Below the pieces are notes generated by a model. The model saw nothing but the letters and a program-made list of their open reading frames with translations. It ran no database searches and had not been told where the DNA came from. Positions 1 through 11,348 of a stretch of DNA of 64,000 nt are shown here, piece after piece. The stretch comes from Puccinellia tenuiflora (Eukaryota > Streptophyta > Magnoliopsida > Poales > Poaceae), in contig QRDG01000231.1 of the NCBI GenBank assembly GCA_012064385.1, forward strand, positions 62,001 through 126,000, written 5' to 3'. Every line of letters starts with the position of its first letter. The first letter of the stretch is position 1. The position numbers and the translations under genes are program-made.

Positions 1-1199
1 CTCGACCACATCGACCAGCTCCTCCTTGACCGCATCGACCAGCTCCGCCTCGCGCCGCCGCAGGCCTCCTCCTCGCGCCGCCGCAGGCCTCCTTCTCGCG
101 CCGCCGTGGCCGCCTCGCGCCGCCATGGTCGGAGTTGCGTCCTTATGCGGTGATTGGATGTGCAGCCATGGTGGAAGCACCTGATTGCTTTTCTCTTTGT
201 TTGTTTAGGGGCTTTTGTGTAAAAAATTGCATCTCAACTCATACAACCTAGCAAACAACGTCTCAACTCAGAATCTCTTAAGTGATACTGGCTAACAAAC
301 AAGCCTCAAAATCTCAACCCATCATAGCTAAGATCAGCATGTATGAGGTGAGAAAGATTATCTGAGTAGCCCCGGGCTACCAAACACGCCCCTATTGGGC
401 CAGGCCCATGTAGTGCAACCACGTGAGCAAGTCGAGTGATTTAGCTCGCTGCAAGCGATGTATAGGGGGTCCCCTATTTAACAGGACGAAACGCGTACGT
501 ACAGCTCATGGGGGGGCGGCCCAATAAAGGCTTTCCTTTTTCATTTTCTTCTTCTGGTCACTATTTTTTTAGTTTTAATTTATTTTTTGAACTTTTATTT
601 CCAATTTCTTTTCCTATAATAGTAGCTATTATTTAGTTTTTTAATTACAGGGTTTTGAATCAATTGTTCGTTGGTATGGAATTTTCGTACTGATTGCACC
701 AAAAAGGTTCATTGGTTTTGCAAATATAAAATATAAAAAATACTAAATAAATAAAAGTCAACAAAAAATAAAACCAAAAATGTTAGAAGAAAAAGGTAAA
801 TAAAAGAAAAAGACATCCGACCTTGGGCGGGCTACCCAGGCCGATGGTCGATGTATGCTATGAAGGTATCCCATTTTATTCTCAAAAAAAAATTGAAGGT
901 ATCCCATTTTCTTTCAATTACGCCTTTTTTGCTTGGTGGAGCGGAACGGGGTATAGTATGTAAACAATTCCTTGAACAACCAGTTTGGGACTACATAATC
1001 TGTAGTAGACCTGCACAAGTAATGAACGCAGACTCCCTAAAAAAAGAAGTAATGCACGCTGGTGGAACAAAAATGTATTCGAGAAACAAAACACATCTAC
1101 ACCGGGAACAAAAATATAGACTAAATGTAACAAAAAAAATCAAAATTGCAGTTGGAACAGAAGTTATAGCGCCGAAAGAACAAATCGCTTAAACATGCG
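1..1199. other. Intergenic, no gene recognised
   Basis: Positions 1-130 are GC-rich with a repeated CTCGCGCCGCCG motif, like the edge of a gene or transposon cut by the window. Around 208-405 two opposing ends starting AGGGGC (208 and the reverse strand near 402) hint at a small DNA transposon, but I could not find matching target-site duplications. The rest, 530-1190, is AT-rich. The 113-codon frame at 851-1192 has no recognisable domain and biased simple composition, so I do not call it a gene. Confidence 0.4.
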
Positions 1200-1210
1200 G
1201 AAAAAAATTC

Positions 1211-2110
1211 GTCTTCTTGCTGGTTGTGCCCATCAACCGAGACATCGACCTCAACAAGGAGACCGCCTACAGCGACTCGCCGGTGCTACGTCGGTTAGGA
1301 CTCGCGAACAACGACTCAACCATCATGATAATCATGGGTTCTCGACAGCAGTTGTTAGGTGATGGCGCCTCCAACGTGCTCGATGAAATGAACGACATTG
1401 GCGAGGTGTGTTTTTCTAAGTGCTTTGTGCATGTGCATTGAGTTAAGTCAGGCCATGCAAATGTGCATTGTTTTGTCTTTCGTAGATTTGTGGCCGCGAA
1501 GTCATGGTTTCGCTTATACGTGGTTACCGTATCGATTCCAATGCCGGGTAGGACGGGGAGGCCGTCGAAGGGGAACAAGAGATCCAAGATGTTGAATCCA
1601 ACAAGAAAAAATCAAGAGGCCGAGGAGGCCAAGAGGAATGTAGTGAAAGGACGAGATGGATAAGGTGTTGTGTGCATCTTATAATAAGCCAAGAGCCCAT
1701 CACCGGCGCACAACACGTTCCTGAATCATAATGGAATAGGATCCACAAAGACTTCAACGAAAGGAAAGAATACCTGGCACACGAAAAAAATTACATTGAT
1801 CGTAACGAAAATGCTATCCAACACCTATAGGAACATACAAGAAATCTGCAACAAGTTTGTCGGTTCCATAAACAAATTATGACGATAAATGAGAGTGGAA
1901 CGATCCAAACCAACAAACTAAAATGCTAAAAACTCCTATCTATTTGGCATGCTCATGAAAATCGCTATTATTTAATATGTATCTTTTTATCTAGTTGCAT
2001 GATGCTCCAACGGTGCACTCAATCATCGAGGAGAAGGCTTTCAATTTGATGCATTGTTGGTCCTTACTTCACATATGTTAAAAATGGAAAAAACCTTCGA
2101 CACTCTTCGA
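1211..2110 (+). pseudogene. Decayed Harbinger-associated SANT/MYB-like protein
   Basis: Translation in shifting plus-strand frames gives pieces that resemble the plant SANT/MYB-like proteins that accompany PIF/Harbinger transposons and are often labelled glutathione S-transferase T3-like or NAM-associated. Recognisable pieces are a lysine-rich stretch near 1540-1660, a WNRIHKDFNERK-type segment near 1733-1766, an ESGTIQTNK segment near 1890-1918 and an EEKAFNLMHCWSLL segment near 2028-2070. In the family this order is SANT domain, helical region, then the LMHCW motif. Several stop codons and at least two frame changes separate the pieces, so no product is expected. No transposase is seen next to it. 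The family call rests on remembered motif order only. Confidence 0.5.
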
Positions 2111-2469
2111 AACAAGCGGAGGAGATGGGGTAAGGTGGGTGCACCGATCTAGAATAAGAGCCAATGCGGGGTGGGGGTGTTCGGAACGGCCAATTGGGAC
2201 ATGACCTTGCGCTCCTCGGCCCTTTTTTGAGTTCCTTATCATCTTTCACCCCCTCAAGATTTTGGCCTTGCACGTCAAAGTAGATCTCACACCTTTCTTT
2301 GTTCTCTTTATGCATCTTCGCTTTGCGATTCGATCATGATGAGACATCCCTTTATGTAACCGGCAACAGAATCGTGGAGGGAGGAAGATGAGGCCGTATG
2401 TAGTGCCTGAACTTGGTAGCATTTTGGTGTTCAAACTTGATTTTGACCGAGACTTTTATTTGCCAACTA

Positions 2470-2629
2470 CTCCCTCCGTTCCACAATGTAAACCTTTTTA
2501 GCATTTCTCTTTCCATCCGTATCTAGACATGTTTTAGTGCAAGATTCATTTGAACCTTGCACTAAAACATGTTTAGATACGGATGGAAAGAGAAATGATA
2601 AAAATGCTTACATTATGGAACGGAGGTAG
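2470..2629. mobile_element. Stowaway (Tc1/mariner) MITE, 160 bp
   Basis: The ends are CTCCCTCCGTTCC and the reverse complement of CTACCTCCGTTCC, with TA on both sides (2468-2469 and 2630-2631). The interior is a near-perfect palindrome: the arm containing TCTTTCCATCCGTATCTAGA recurs inverted near 2570-2595. This matches the non-autonomous Stowaway MITEs that are abundant in Triticeae. The element lies 400 bp upstream of the coding region at 3031. Confidence 0.9.
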
Positions 2630-2631
2630 TA

Positions 2632-3030
2632 GTATATTATGATCAAACTTCTATTATCTATGCCTTTGATATCCGATTTACTGTTTGCATTCAAGTTCAA
2701 AATATAAAAAACTGGTAAAAAATGGATGGTGTCGACCGTGATGACAACAACTCTCATTGTGCCGGACATTTGTCGAGCATCTTCAAAACGGGGAATTTGA
2801 ATGATATCGAACATATTTCGAGAGGTGTCGGTGCCTAGGTGGATGCTCTTAGAGAAGTCGTGAAGAACTTGAGTCAAATCGGCGACAACAGATACCCCCT
2901 GCGACACATTTGGCTTTGGCCGCGTTTCGCAACAGAAGTCACATTTTCTGTGCTCTGCTGCGGTCGCCCTCTATTCACCAGAATCCAAAGCACAACAGCT
3001 GGACTCGATTGACGGCGTGGTCCGCCGACT
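2632..3030. other. 5' flank of the gene at 3031, no motif recognised
   Basis: The sequence goes from AT-rich next to the MITE to GC-rich near 2910. I see no convincing TATA box. It presumably contains the promoter and 5' UTR of the downstream gene. Confidence 0.3.
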
Positions 3031-3849
3031 ATGTCGCCGCGCTTCCTCCGACGCGCCGCCTTCACCGCCGCAGTGGGAGGGGTCCTGTACGCCGCAACCA
3101 AGGGGAACCCTTCCGAACCCCTTCCCCGCCCCGGCCCCTCTTCCTCCTCCCCGTCCACCGCCGCCGCCACCGGCCACCTCGCCCTCGTCCGCGCGCACCC
3201 GGACCTCCGGGACCTCAACGCGCTCCTCTCCCCGCGCTCCTTCCTCATCGACGCGACCCAGGCGCTCCTCGCCTCCGCGCTCCGCTGCCCGCCCTACCGC
3301 TCCTCCACGCACCGCCAGCGCCGCGACGCCATCTCAAGCCAAATCCTGTCCGCGGAGGCCAAGGGCGACGCGCTGGGGGCGAACCGCCAGCGCCTTCAGC
3401 TCGCGCTGCACGACGCCCGCGACGGCCGCCTCGAGGACGCCCTCGCCGCCTGCGCGCGGGTGGCCGCCGCCGCCGGACAGCCCAACGACGCCTTCATCCC
3501 GCGCCTCTCCGCCGCCGTTCTCTGCCGCATGCTCGGCCGGCCCGACGAGGAGGCCCGGTGGGTCCGAGGCATGCCCTACCTCTCCAGCCCCCAGGTTAAG
3601 ATGCTGTTGGCTGCCGTCGTCCGCGAAGCCGCGCTGGGCTGCGCGCCGCGCGCGGCGGGTTCCGACAAGCTCGTCCTGGGCACCATGCTGGGGATGGTCG
3701 AGATGTCGATGTGGTCCATTTTCGACGACGGGTGCCTGCCCGAGAGGCTCCAGGTGTTGGCGCTCATGCTTCTCTTACGGCGCCTCGCGGCCATGGATTC
3801 GGGAGATGGTGCTGCTGCGGACAGATCTCAGGACGCCACACCAAGCTAG
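3031..3849 (+). CDS. Uncharacterised grass protein with TPR-like helices (paralogue 1)
   Basis: The frame encodes 272 residues. It opens with an arginine-rich, alanine-rich leader (RFLRRAAFTAAVGG) that looks like an organelle transit peptide or N-terminal membrane anchor. A Pro/Ser linker (about 25-48) follows, then mainly helical Ala/Leu/Arg-rich sequence. Residues near 120-175 (LALHDARDGRLEDALAACAR, then a second helix pair) look like one TPR-type repeat. The ATG at 3031 was chosen because it gives the same leader style as the paralogue at 11349 (RVLRRAAALGLAAAAAG). Both share an FL[IV]D motif near residue 80 and 38 respectively, an ARDGR..[DE][DE]AL motif in the middle and a LPxxERLQ motif near the C-terminus. 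The gene is very GC-rich with GC-ending codons, as in expressed grass genes. I do not know its function. Frames at 2910 and 3017 on the same strand are shadows. Confidence 0.7.
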   Translation: MSPRFLRRAAFTAAVGGVLYAATKGNPSEPLPRPGPSSSSPSTAAATGHLALVRAHPDLRDLNALLSPRSFLIDATQALLASALRCPPYRSSTHRQRRDAISSQILSAEAKGDALGANRQRLQLALHDARDGRLEDALAACARVAAAAGQPNDAFIPRLSAAVLCRMLGRPDEEARWVRGMPYLSSPQVKMLLAAVVREAALGCAPRAAGSDKLVLGTMLGMVEMSMWSIFDDGCLPERLQVLALMLLLRRLAAMDSGDGAAADRSQDATPS

Positions 3850-5869
3850 GTAACATCAGAATCTGATTCTGATGTAGTGATGTGATTCGTATCAAATCTT
3901 TAGACTCTTAACTGAGAGCTGCAGGGTGCGTCCCCTGTTCTGCTACTACTTTTTTTTTTTCCAGTTTGATTGAAGGTGTGTCAACCGAATTGTCCTAGAA
4001 TCTGACGAAATTGCTACAATTGTTTGAGAGTTGATGATATGGAGTGATAATATAGTTGGCCCCTGTCACTTTCATTAGTAATTTCGACTGAATAGTTGGA
4101 TAAGCTTTGAGTCAAGTTCATTGTTAACTTAAATTACACATAGTTTACCAATTGTGCACTGAGGCAGTTGGGTAATGCACTTATTATACTCTTATATACA
4201 CCAGAGACATTCTGCTAGTTAGGAACAATTGCCTACTGCATAATACTTGCATTGCTTTTTTTTATGTTATAAGAATACGTAGCAACATAAATTTGTCAAG
4301 ATCCTATTATCATAACGCCCATTAATTTTGAAAATATATCTCATATTGCCTAAATGGAGCTTTTGCATGTAATCCACATATAAGTTACTTCGCGATCAGG
4401 TTATTGGACACTAATTGTTACCACACTACATGTGCCCTTCTTGTGTTAGCTGTTCAGGATTGATAGGAAAGCCATGTATAAACAATAAAAATGTCCTATT
4501 TCATATTAGTAGGTTGTTCGTGTGCTTCCCTCTATTCATATTTGTTTCCCCAGAACATCTCAAATGTACATCACTATAAAGAAGGAACGTAAATAATACA
4601 TTGCCACATGCCTACAGAGAATTAATATCTCAACCTCTACAGACAAATACAATTCTACACCGAGAATGAATTGACCCACTTATGTTTTGGTTCTGCATTT
4701 CTCTGATCTATAAGAGATATATGCAATTTGGAGCATGCGTATTGTGGGATCCGAGTTACTCCCTGAGCGTACATAAGTTGGCATCTGAATTACTGCGTGT
4801 GATTAATTTACGGTGGAATAAAGCTACAGAACATCCCTGGTTTTGCAGGTGAACTATTTTGAGAAGGCAACCCCTGTCCCCTGGTGAAACTAAAGATTAA
4901 CATTGCATTGATGATCAGCTCTAAGCCGTGTGCCACTATTTTGGAAATGGGTTACCGAGGTTCTTAATCATATACTAGTATATCTTTAATCATGTGGCAT
5001 AACTGCGTAACACACACTCGGGTTTAGCACATTTTAGTTAGGGCACTTTACTATTGGCCTAGGAATGTTATGATGAAACTCGTGTTTTGTTATGTTTTCA
5101 GCGGGGAAAGATCTATTGGTAGGCAGCATCACTCTTGGTGCCATGGTTGTTCTTTTGCTGATGAAATCAATTATTTCCACTCTTCATTTTTTATAATTGT
5201 AGTGTGATAAATTTGAGTGTTTCAGTTTTAGACTAACTTGATCAAAGTTTGGGTATGGGGGTGCTTAGCGCTTACCTCTATACACTTGTGGTTCGTTCAA
5301 TAGGGATTTATTGGTGTTAGTCACTAACCCGTGCATATTTTTACAAATTGGAATGTAAGAGTACTATGAAACAGATATGAAAGTGGACATGTAACAGTTG
5401 ACACTATAATTAGTAGGGCCAAAAGGTTTATGATCATTGATTAGTTCAATATATTGCTTCAGATTTATCAGCATCACCATTTCACTAAAATTGGCATGTA
5501 TACGATCTACTGGTATCAGGGGCGAAACTAGAGCAGAATCTCATTGGGGTCAGCTATGTTTACTTATGGTGCATTCTAGCAATTTTGAAAGACTAATTCA
5601 ATGAGTAATAGATGAATTTTGTTGGGTTGAACGCTTCTATGCCACCTCCGCCACTGACCAGTATAAATTACATGTTCTCATCTGCTCTAAGACAAATGTT
5701 ACTATCTTTAGAACTGGACAAACCACATATATTGTTTAGGATACATCTTAGATTTTGATGTAGAGCTCTTATTTAATATGATTACTCAGCATCCTTTAAA
5801 GAAAATAGTGGTTCCAATGGGATATTATCAGAAAGGTACACTTGATTTCTATCTGGGCAGAAAATGATA
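3850..5869. other. Gene-free stretch; possible 3' UTR intron
   Basis: The sequence is AT-rich and contains no long frame. The stop codon of the upstream gene is followed at once by GTAACA, and a pyrimidine-rich TTTTGCAG lies at 4843-4850, so a spliced 3' UTR is possible but unproven. I see no transposon termini. Confidence 0.3.
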
Positions 5870-5884
5870 TAGTATTATGCAAGG

Positions 5885-6110
5885 ACCAGATGCGGCGATA
5901 TGGAGCCCGGGCTTACAGGGAGCCCGGTTTTCCAAAAAAATGATGAATCCGCAAAACTTTGTTTCAAAAATTCTGAAAAAAACATATAGCAACAGTATAC
6001 CAAGCCTGGAGAGCATACTATATACTATAAACCCACAAATAAGAAGCATGCATTCACCACATCATATTTTTCAAAATTTAGTAGTTCCTTTTGTAGCTTG
6101 AAAATAAGCT
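5885..6110. mobile_element. Single-ended fragment of an inverted-repeat element
   Basis: A GAGCCCGGGCTTAC...GGAGCCCGG start followed by AT-rich sequence with TTTCAAAAATTCTGAAAAAA resembles the ends of the foldback elements at 13065-13425 and 15886-16265. The second arm is not visible, so this is a truncated copy or an unrelated repeat. Confidence 0.3.
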
Positions 6111-8000
6111 TTGCCCCCGGTGACAAGAAACGATTTTAGGCTAAGAGGAATCAAGGAGCAAAAGCTCTATATGTGAGTCATCACAAGCTTTTGGTGACAC
6201 AACCCCCCATCAGGTTTGTTCTTACGCTCTTACTATGAAAGGTAAAAGGGCATACTCTGCAACAAATGTGAAGACAACAGAACACGCAAGATAGACATTC
6301 ATACCATTCTAAGAGCAAATCAGGCAATATAAGATTTGCGGGATTAGTAGTGCATCAGCGAGGCTATCCATGTAGTTTCGGGACTCACGACCAATGCCTG
6401 ACACCTCCGAAGAATGCAATTTCATCCAAACCCCACGTACCCTCCACTCTTAAGTTCCTAGGGGAGTGGGCGAGTGAATCGCAAGAATTGATCGGTCCCG
6501 AGGAAGGCGTCATCTTGGAGTCACATGCAACAACGTACATTGCGCCTTGGAAGCTCAAACCCCGAGCAACAACAAGCACCCGAGAAGCGCATCAGTAGAA
6601 ACCATGTGCACCACCAAATTGTGTCTTGAATACGATGGTTCCAACAAAGAAGCGACACCGAGGACGTTGTCAAACCCGATCGAGATGGCTGAATCTTGGT
6701 TTTCACCCGGAGACAAGGCAAATGTCTTCACTCCTCGGTGAGGCCTCCATGAAGGGGATGACGCCCAAAGGCACCGTCGTCGTCGGCACCAAAGAGGCAA
6801 GACTTTCCTATGGAGTGTAGCACATTGGTCATCCCTACCCATTGGGCCTTGGTATAGCACATACTATGTGCTACATTGATGTGCCCCTGCCACATAACCT
6901 TGCCATCATCCCTTGAAGTCCATCACTACGCCGCCTAACTTTGCACACACCAAACATTGTGGTCCACATAAGACCAAGATCGTCGCAGCCGGGCTATCGG
7001 CTAGTTCGTCGAGCGCACACAACGCCACATCGTGAGCTCGCTACGACACTCACCACTCGCATTAGCCGCCAGGAGCCTCCACCACCACCTCGTCAAGTCC
7101 CTCCAAATACGTGGCCATGGAAATCACTTTAAGTGAGTTTCCCAAGTGATTTCGGTAGACACTAAAATAATTATCTTTCGACCAAAATATTTTGACACTT
7201 TAACTACTACATAGGAATAAAAAAATAGTAAATGAAATTAAAGAGAAATTTCGGATGTTTGGTAGAAACGATAACCGAAATCACGGAAATTCGGCAGTGG
7301 CCAAATATTTTGAGACTAAAATTCAAAACCATGGCCGTGGCAGGACCCACATGACGACCACTGCGGTAGCGCACATAAGACACCCGATTTATCGCAACCA
7401 AGAGCTTAGTGCCACCAGCCGAAGCCCACCAAAGAGAAGGACCAACAACCACATGCTCATTAGGCCTTGAATCTTGCCACTGGATCCAGAGATCGCCGCA
7501 AGAGTGAAGCTGCCGCAAGCTAGCCTGGAGCAGTCGCTCTGACATCCTCACACTCTAGAGACCACTGATCAGAACCACCTCCCCACGACCTTAATACACG
7601 GGGCCCACCGCCAGCGTCGTGGGGGGCAACATCGATAGAGTGGGGCGATAGGAAGCCTTCTAGTGTGGTGGCTAGGGTTCACCCCTGTGTCGCGGGAGTG
7701 ACGAAGTGAGCATGACTCTTCCGTTAGACATCGAAAGTCTATTCACCCCTTAATTTTTGAAGATCTTTTCACAAAACCACATAAATTGTGCTAATATTTT
7801 GTTTGAACTAAGCTAATTATTAGTAGTAATACTTCGAGCATGGCTCGCATGTGAAGCACCACATGGCACTGGGCCCTTTTGGGCTTTGGCCATGACTTTC
7901 CGTTTACACTTGACTTGTTGGATAAAACAAAGACCAGATCACGCCTTTATTCTCTGTTGTTTTCGTCTGCTCCCCCACGAGGTAAAATGACCGAAAATAA
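6111..8000. other. Repeat-like, non-coding
   Basis: The stretch has patchy GC content, many short frames in all phases and no recognisable domain. The composition of 6400-7100 and 7300-7740 (runs of ACC/CAC and CCGAAAT motifs) is typical of decayed DNA-transposon interiors in large cereal genomes, but I found no termini or transposase motifs. Confidence 0.3.
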
Positions 8001-8971
8001 CCTTGAGGCGAAAGAAATTCACGAAATAAACGTCGGGCGAAACTATTTCACAAAATAACCCTTTGCAGTAGCGCCTTACAATCAGGCGCTATGGTGTTCT
8101 GTGTAGCGCCTCGATGCAAGGCGCTGCACATCCTGCCAGCGTGGCGTCGGCGGGCCCCACCCGTGGTCATGTAGCGCCTTGGTAAAAGGCGCTATGCTTC
8201 AGACATGTAGCGCCTTGCACAAAGGCGCTATGCTAGGCATCCTTAAGCCGCCCGACGGCTCACCCTAGTCGCCACTTCCCCACACATACCCGTGGCCACA
8301 GAGGACGGTTGCGGCGGTGCTAGGGTTAGCCGCCGCCGGCCCGTGCTCCTCCCCCCGTGCTCCCTCCCCGCCGTGCCCCCTCTCCACCGCGCTCCCTCTC
8401 GGCTCCTCCCCCGTGCTCCCTCTCCACCGTGCCGCCGCCAGTCCGTGCTCCTCCCCCATGCTTCTCTCAGCCCGAGCTCCTCCCCGCGGTCCTCCCGGCC
8501 GAAGCTCCATCCGGTCGTGCTCCTCCGATCCCGTGGTCCTCCCGGCCGGTTCTTTTGCCGCCGACGATCCAGAGGGCGTGCAGGACGGAGACGTAGTCGA
8601 GATCCGTGACTGGTGGCAGGTACTAATTGCAATTTTCAATCATTTGGTAAACTGTATATTTGCTTGTTAGTGTGTAGTATGTGCTTGCTGTACAGAAATA
8701 TAGTTGCATTAGCAGCAAAATTTAGCTTGTCAACCTAGCTGAATGTTTTGTATCTGCTGTTGGTATCTTGCTTCTTATATGACCATTTCGTATTGCTCTA
8801 GGATTGTTTAATTTTGCTTGTCAACCTATTAGCATTAGGATTGTTTAGTTTTGCTTAAAAAGCGATTGTATATGTTAGAACCATGCTCACATATTCGGCA
8901 CATATTCACACATATGTAACTCAAGTGTTTCGAATATTTTTCGGAATATGTAGATCACATAATGCGATGTC

Positions 8972-10020
8972 CTATTGTCTGAAATATGTAGGATGGTGTG
9001 GTTACTAGATAATCACTACGATGTTCAACACCGGGCCTATTTGATGGCGGAGAAGGGAGAGGTAATAAAATTAGTTTTACCCTTGTATGTATTAATTTTC
9101 TATTGCTTGGTAGAAGATAATGTTGTAATAAATTTATTTGTCTATTTGCAGGAACTTATACCGTTGAAGATTCGGTCTCATGGGGCGTCGTCGAGTGACA
9201 TGCCGTACGATGAGCGGTACACTGAGTACATCGAGACGCTAGGTCTCCTCCCGTTCATCTAGCTGGTTAGCCGGTCGACCCCAAACCTGAACGCGCCCGC
9301 AATCACGGCTCTTGTCGACCGGTGGAGGCCGGAGACGCACACTTTCCACCTTCGGACCGGCGAGATGACAGTCACTCTACAAGATGTTTCCATGATCCTT
9401 GGACTTCCTATCGAGGGGAAGCCTCTGTGCATGAGCACAGACTCTGAAGGGTGGCGCGCGCAGATGCGGCTCTTATTGGTATGGCTCCTGAGGAGCTCGA
9501 AGACAAGAGTAAAGACAGAGTCCCAGCCGGCGCTACTTACGCGTGGATAGTACCGAACTTCGCGCATTGCCCGGTCAATGCCGATGATGGCGTGGTCCAG
9601 ACATATGCTCGCGTGTACGTGTGGTACGTTCTCTCTCGGACTCTGCTTGCCGATAGCGGTGGAAGGACTGCACAGTGGATGTGGCTAAAGGATTTGACCG
9701 TCTTTGACTCCAAATGGAGTTGGGCTCTACTGCGCTTGCCTACTTGTACCGACAGGTAATTAGTTGGTCGATTTTAGTTTCTTCATACATTTCCATCTTA
9801 AACATGTCTTATGTTAACCTTGTTTGCATTTATGTGCAGTTGGACGATGCTTGTCGTAGAGGGGGCAAATATGGAATCGGTGGTGCTATGCTTCGTCTGG
9901 AGCTGGGAACACTTTCCAGTTGGACGCCCGCGAGAGGTGGGGTACCTTCCTTGGGCCGACTATGGGGAGATAACCCTCTACGGCGGACGTTGTATCGGAG
10001 GCTCACAGCGACATAAGATC
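8972..10020 (+). pseudogene. Plant mobile domain (MAIN-like) protein, degraded
   Basis: The translated pieces follow the family order. They are an HRAYLMAEKGE segment (9031-9063), RSHGASSSDMPYDERY (9174-9221), then RWRPETHTFHLRTGEMTVTLQDV with LGLPIEGKP (9322-9423), then PEELED...VPAGATYAW and RVYVWYVLSRTLLADSGG (9490-9663), and W..DLTVFDSKWSW then a GIGG segment (9690-9900). The RPETHTFHL..GEMTVTL and LGLP motifs are diagnostic of PF10536-type proteins. Two introns fit: GAGAG|GTAATA near 9061 to TTTGCAG near 9151, and GACAG|GTAATT near 9757 to GTGCAG near 9839. A TAG at 9260-9262 and frame changes near 9470 and 9720 break the reading frame, so this copy is not functional. It is the cargo of the transposon around it. 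Confidence 0.75.
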
Positions 10021-10364
10021 GAGTGACAATACCTTCGGGAAGGAGTTGGGGATGAAATCCCCACGCTTTTCCTTTCGAACCGGCGAGGAATCGGTGACGA
10101 TTTTGAGAGGGGGAGAGTGGGGCGCCGCCGCCGCCCTCTCTAGTTTTCGGACTGGGAAAGAAACAGGGAGGGAATGAGGAACTAGGGCACGGGGCCGAAT
10201 GTCTGTCGACTAAACCCTAACAGATGTGTAGCACATCGCTTGATAGCGCCTGATTGAAAGGCGCTACACATTGCTTGATAGCGCCTGACAGAAAGGCGCT
10301 ACACGACCACGAGTGGGGCCCGCCTGGCACCGCAGCCGCCACGCTGGCAGGAAGTGTAGCGCCT

Positions 10365-11125
10365 ATATAGCATAACTAGATCATTTAGGCGCGCGTTGCC
10401 GCGCCCGTCCATTAGGACAAAAATTGTTAGGAAGTGGTGAAAATATATTTGAAATTAAGCATAGCGAGGGTAACGAACAGGTATATTATGCAGCACTACA
10501 GCCTTATACCATGGAGCCGATCGCTTCAACGGCCTTGCACATGTTTTGTATAAGGCAAAGATGCTGCTTCCTGTGCTCCGCCCTCAACTTTCTACATGAC
10601 CTGCAAGTATTTCACCATACATTGGAAAGAGGCTTCTATTGACCTGGCCGCCCCTCCGCTCGCCTCCTTCTCGTCGTCCGCTCGCCTCTCCTCGCAGCTC
10701 ACGGCTGCGTTGACCAGCGCGCAAGAGGTGCGCCAAGCAGCCAAGTTGCTGGGCTTTGCCCGTATTGGGCCCAAATGCACCAGAAAACGCGAAATTGATG
10801 GCCAGAGTAGCGTCCCTCAGGGACATCCGGCCCAGTAGCAGCCCACGTGGGAGAGGACGAGCATCCGACGGTCAAAAAGGTTCAGAAGGAGGATCGGACG
10901 GTGACAAAGGGGTGACGAGGGCAGAGTGCGTGAGAGGCTTCGTAGGTGTTGATGGCCAGAGTAGCGTCCCTCAGGGACATCCGGCCCAGTAGCAGCCCAC
11001 GTGGGAGAGGACGAGCATCCGACGGTCAAAAAGGTTCAGAAGGAGGATCGGACGGTGACAAAGGGGTGACGAGGGCAGAGTGCGTGAGAGGCTTCGTAGG
11101 TGTTGCGGTTGTAATGTCCCTAATA
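10365..11125. other. Sequence interrupting the right transposon end
   Basis: This block separates one half of a TAGCGCCT hairpin (10357-10364) from the next unit (11126-11133), so the inverted-repeat end is not continuous. TAGCGCCT on both sides could be an 8-bp target duplication, but the same word is repeated all over this element and the missing half-hairpin points to an insertion with a deletion. The GC-rich part (10640-10790) and the tandem repeat that follows look promoter-like rather than transposon-like. Confidence 0.35.
10795..11105. repeat. Perfect 154-bp tandem duplication
   Basis: Copy 1 (10795-10948) and copy 2 (10949-11102) are identical over the full 154 bp, with a few more matching bases at the end. 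Each copy has a CCCACGTGGG palindrome with a G-box core (CACGTG) and a GCATCCGACGGTC motif. The array ends 245 bp upstream of the ATG at 11349. Confidence 0.95.
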
Positions 11126-11213
11126 TAGCGCCTAGCCGTTAGGCGCTATCTAAAAGGGTTATTTATTGAAATAGTTTCGCCCCACGTTTGCTTTGTGAAA
11201 TTGTTTGGATTTG

Positions 11214-11231
11214 CCCCCCCCCCCCCCCCCC
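11214..11231. repeat. C18 homopolymer
   Basis: Eighteen consecutive C residues lie at the right border of the transposon. Length is likely to vary between individuals or by sequencing error. Confidence 0.9.
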
Positions 11232-11348
11232 GGCTGCCACTTCCGCCGCCGCCACAATCGGCGCCGCAGTAGAACGGAGAACGAGAGGGGCCCGCATGAC
11301 TTCCGGGCCATAGCCGTCAGGTACTGCTACAACTCTTATCAGCTTGTC

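Larger units (their letters stand above)
8008..11214. mobile_element. Plant-mobile-domain transposon with hairpin-rich terminal inverted repeats
   Basis: The left end (8008-8240) and the right end (10225-10364 plus 11126-11214) are inverted copies. AACGTCGGGCGAAACTATTT at 8030-8049 matches, inverted and with few changes, the right-end sequence at 11170-11189. Each end holds several imperfect palindromes of the form TAGCGCCT-spacer-AGGCGCTA, followed by an inverted shared segment with CTGCCAGCGTGGC and GGGCCCCAC. Inside lies a degraded plant mobile domain (PMD/MAIN-like) gene at 8975-10020. PMD genes are known to travel in Mutator-like and related plant elements. The right terminal repeat is split by about 760 bp of other sequence (10365-11125). 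The outer borders are approximate, and an 18-base C run starts at the right border. Confidence 0.7.

Noticed and set aside
8292..8670. Proline-rich frames at 8.3-8.6 kb as a separate gene
   Set aside because: Overlapping frames in several phases with low-complexity Pro/Ser/Arg content inside the plant-mobile-domain transposon; at most a 5' exon of that pseudogene.
10357..11133. Clean insertion with 8-bp TAGCGCCT target duplication
   Set aside because: The word is repeated many times in this transposon's ends and half of a hairpin unit is missing, so the apparent duplication is not diagnostic.
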